In this document: in pieces, positions 62,394 to 64,000 of the stretch
Layout of the letters: every line of letters starts with the position of its first letter
Position numbering within the stretch: position 1 is the stretch's first letter
Source: Microplitis mediator
Lineage: Eukaryota > Arthropoda > Insecta > Hymenoptera > Braconidae
Assembly: GCF_029852145.1 (NCBI RefSeq)
Contig: NC_079974.1
Location: 17,400,082 to 17,464,081, forward strand
Length of the DNA: 64,000 nucleotides
Reading direction: 5' to 3'
Notes under the pieces: model-generated
The model's input: the letters and a program-made list of their open reading frames with translations, nothing else
The model's database searches: none
What the model was told of the DNA's origin: nothing
Position numbers and translations under genes: made by a program

Positions 62394-62780
62394 GCCCTGA
62401 TTAAACAACTGAATTCGATCGAATTAAACAGAATTAAATTTTTAATTCTATTTAATTCAGATAAATTCTGTTAATTCGGTACCTAACTTAAAAATGAATT
62501 CCGTCTAATTCGGCAGGAAAATCAGAATTCGTCAAAATTAAAACGAATTTAAATAATTCTATTCAGTTTAATTTTGATTAATTCGAAAGTAATTCTCCAA
62601 TTTCTGGTTCTGAATCCGAATTGAACTGAATTAAAACGAATTTAAATTTTTAAATCGGTTTTATTCTGTTTAATTCGAATTCAAATTTTCAATTCAGTTG
62701 AATTTTGTTTTGCAGAATTCGGCAGAATATAACAGAATTAAAATTTTTAATTCGGTCGAATTTAGTTGTTTAATCAGGGC
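62394..62780. mobile_element. Foldback, AATTCGATTAAACAGAATT word family
   Basis: About 387 bp. Ends GCCCTGATTAAACAACTGAA and TTCAGTTG-like TTTAGTTGTTTAATCAGGGC are inverted. GC next to CCTGATT and AATCAGG on either side may be a 2-bp target duplication. The body is dense in AATTCTGTTTAATTCGAATT words. Confidence 0.78.
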
Positions 62781-63256
62781 GGAGAGTGCTTGTTCTTAAA
62801 TTAAAATAATCATGAAAAAGTCAATATCAACAACAATCAAAATTCGGAAAAAGATTAAGTTATTGAAGATAAAGAACTTAAAAAAAAAATAGCTGAACGA
62901 AAGGCAAAACTGGAAATAAGTAAAAATAAGCAACGACAACCAGAAGGTGACACTGTCAATGATAAAGTATATCCGGTATAATTAAAAACAAAAGTAACAA
63001 ACGTAGAGCAAATAAATTAGCTCGAATGAAAATTAATTAACGGGTAATTGGGGTTGATCGTAAATTTACAGAAGATTAATTATTGGAAACTGAAGAATAA
63101 AGAACGTCGGGAGAAATCGTTAAAAAAAAAGAAAGAGACCGAGGAAGGATAAGAAAACCCGTAAATCTATGCTGATCAGTGTATATATTGGAAATGAAGT
63201 TTGTGTTGCTAATCAGGGAATTCCCAATGGATTCAGGTATTCTCTTAAGCGCTTTA
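62781..63256. other. AT-rich DNA without gene
   Basis: An A-rich stretch with lysine- and glutamate-like codons on the plus strand (about 62860-63150), interrupted by stops. It could be a decayed coding fragment but has no recognisable domain. Confidence 0.35.
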
Positions 63257-63410
63257 CACACTGATAGAAGTATTTATTTGCGCCAAATAAATATTTATTA
63301 ATAGTTAATAAATGATTTATTAAATGAGATTTATTTGAGCCAAAAAAGCCATTTCTTAATTGTTAATAAATGGCTTATTTGAATGGAAAGAAATGACACA
63401 TGAAGTTAAT
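63257..63410. repeat. Foldback words AATAAATGATTTATT
   Basis: Begins CACACTGATAGAAG after a TA and then alternates TATTTATTTG and CAAATAAATA words. The right terminus is not clear, so this may be a decayed member of the same style of element. Confidence 0.4.
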
Positions 63411-63555
63411 TAAGTAAGGTTATGACAAATATTTTATAGGACTGTTTAATTTTATTTTTTTAAAGAAAATAATACACACAATTAATGTTAATTGAGGATA
63501 AAAATTATTATACAAAAGATATGAAAAAATGAAATATTATAATAAATTTTTACTA

Positions 63556-63960
63556 CACTGAGAAAAAATTTCTCTTTGGACAATTAAATTGGTTTTGTTA
63601 AATTATATTAAGCTAAAAATTATTTGAGACAACTAAATTTTATTACGTCAATATAATCTATTTTATCATTTTTAACAAATGATTTAATAGACTTCATTTG
63701 GTTGACATTAATATTTCTTTCTCTGAGATAATAAAATCATATGGTAGAGTTAAGAAAATATTTATTTAATAGACAACTTAACTATTTTTTAGTGCCAACA
63801 AATCCAAATATTAAAGCAAAATATTAATATATTAACTCTAATAAATGTTAATTAGACACAAAAAAATATATTCATTTAGAATAAATATATATATTTGGTC
63901 GGGGTTAATAAATATATATTTAAACCTAATGATTATTGATTTAAAAGTTATGGTGTTAGG
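63556..63960. mobile_element. Possible MITE with left end CACTGAGAAAAAATTTCTC
   Basis: A left end of the CACTGAGAAAAAA type follows TA at 63554-63555. The body repeats AATTTAATTGTC- and TTAACATTAA-like words. No matching right end is seen before the window stops, so it may run past 64000 or be truncated. Confidence 0.35.
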
Positions 63961-64000
63961 CAGCAGCAGCTGGAGTAGTTCTGTGCTCGCCACTAGATCG

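Overview
The window is AT-rich animal DNA with short introns, long microsatellites and dense small transposons, and it has no bacterial features. The gene content and the TE style (a BEL/Pao relic, an RTE-like repeat, a 5S-rRNA-derived SINE, very many TA-targeting foldback elements) suggest an insect. A hymenopteran, possibly a braconid parasitoid, is my best guess; this rests on general resemblance and not on a search.

The only convincing protein-coding content is a tandem array of chemosensory receptor genes at about 14.6-36.2 kb, all on the minus strand. They look like divergent ionotropic receptors (IRs, variant ionotropic glutamate receptors). Each gene has the same three-exon plan, with exon sizes 129 / 496 / about 1214-1280 bp. 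Exon 1 encodes a signal peptide, exon 2 the conserved N-terminal region, and exon 3 the ligand-binding remainder plus three membrane segments. Genes 1, 2 and 4 read open from start to stop (615, 615 and 612 aa). Gene 3 has an in-frame nonsense codon in exon 2 and a lost stop codon. Truncated relics at 27.6, 32.8 and 35.9-36.2 kb and an orphan flank at 12.8-14.0 kb show a birth-and-death array. The spacing from gene 2 to gene 3 is 5188 bp, and it is constant at every landmark checked over about 1.7 kb.

Transposons have landed inside these duplicated units, so the paralogues act as empty-site controls. Intron 2 is 83 bp in genes 1 and 4. In gene 2 it is 5563 bp because it holds a 5478-bp insertion with long inverted ends and a TA target duplication; removing the insertion restores exactly 83 bp. 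In gene 3 it holds a 1533-bp GGGGAAGG...CCTTCCCC element. A 239-bp element whose ends begin CCCGACTA sits across the 3' end of genes 3 and 4 and supplies their last codons.

The rest of the window (1-12.7 kb and 36.5-64 kb) has no gene I can support. It holds AT-rich DNA, microsatellites, some GC-richer islands that could be promoters or enhancers, and about twenty-five foldback/MITE-like elements. The most unusual theme is that many of these share an end formula (CAC-N-G followed by an A-rich run, or CCCG / GGGG ends) and a 2-bp, mostly TA, target duplication. Each family body, however, is built from its own short self-complementary word repeated many times in both orientations, for example AGATCTGATC, CACCGGTGTTA, ATGGGAACCATTCCCAT or CGCTAGCTGCTAGCG. 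I see no transposase in the window. Boundaries and splice sites were read by eye from paralogue comparison; no alignment, database search or folding program was run.
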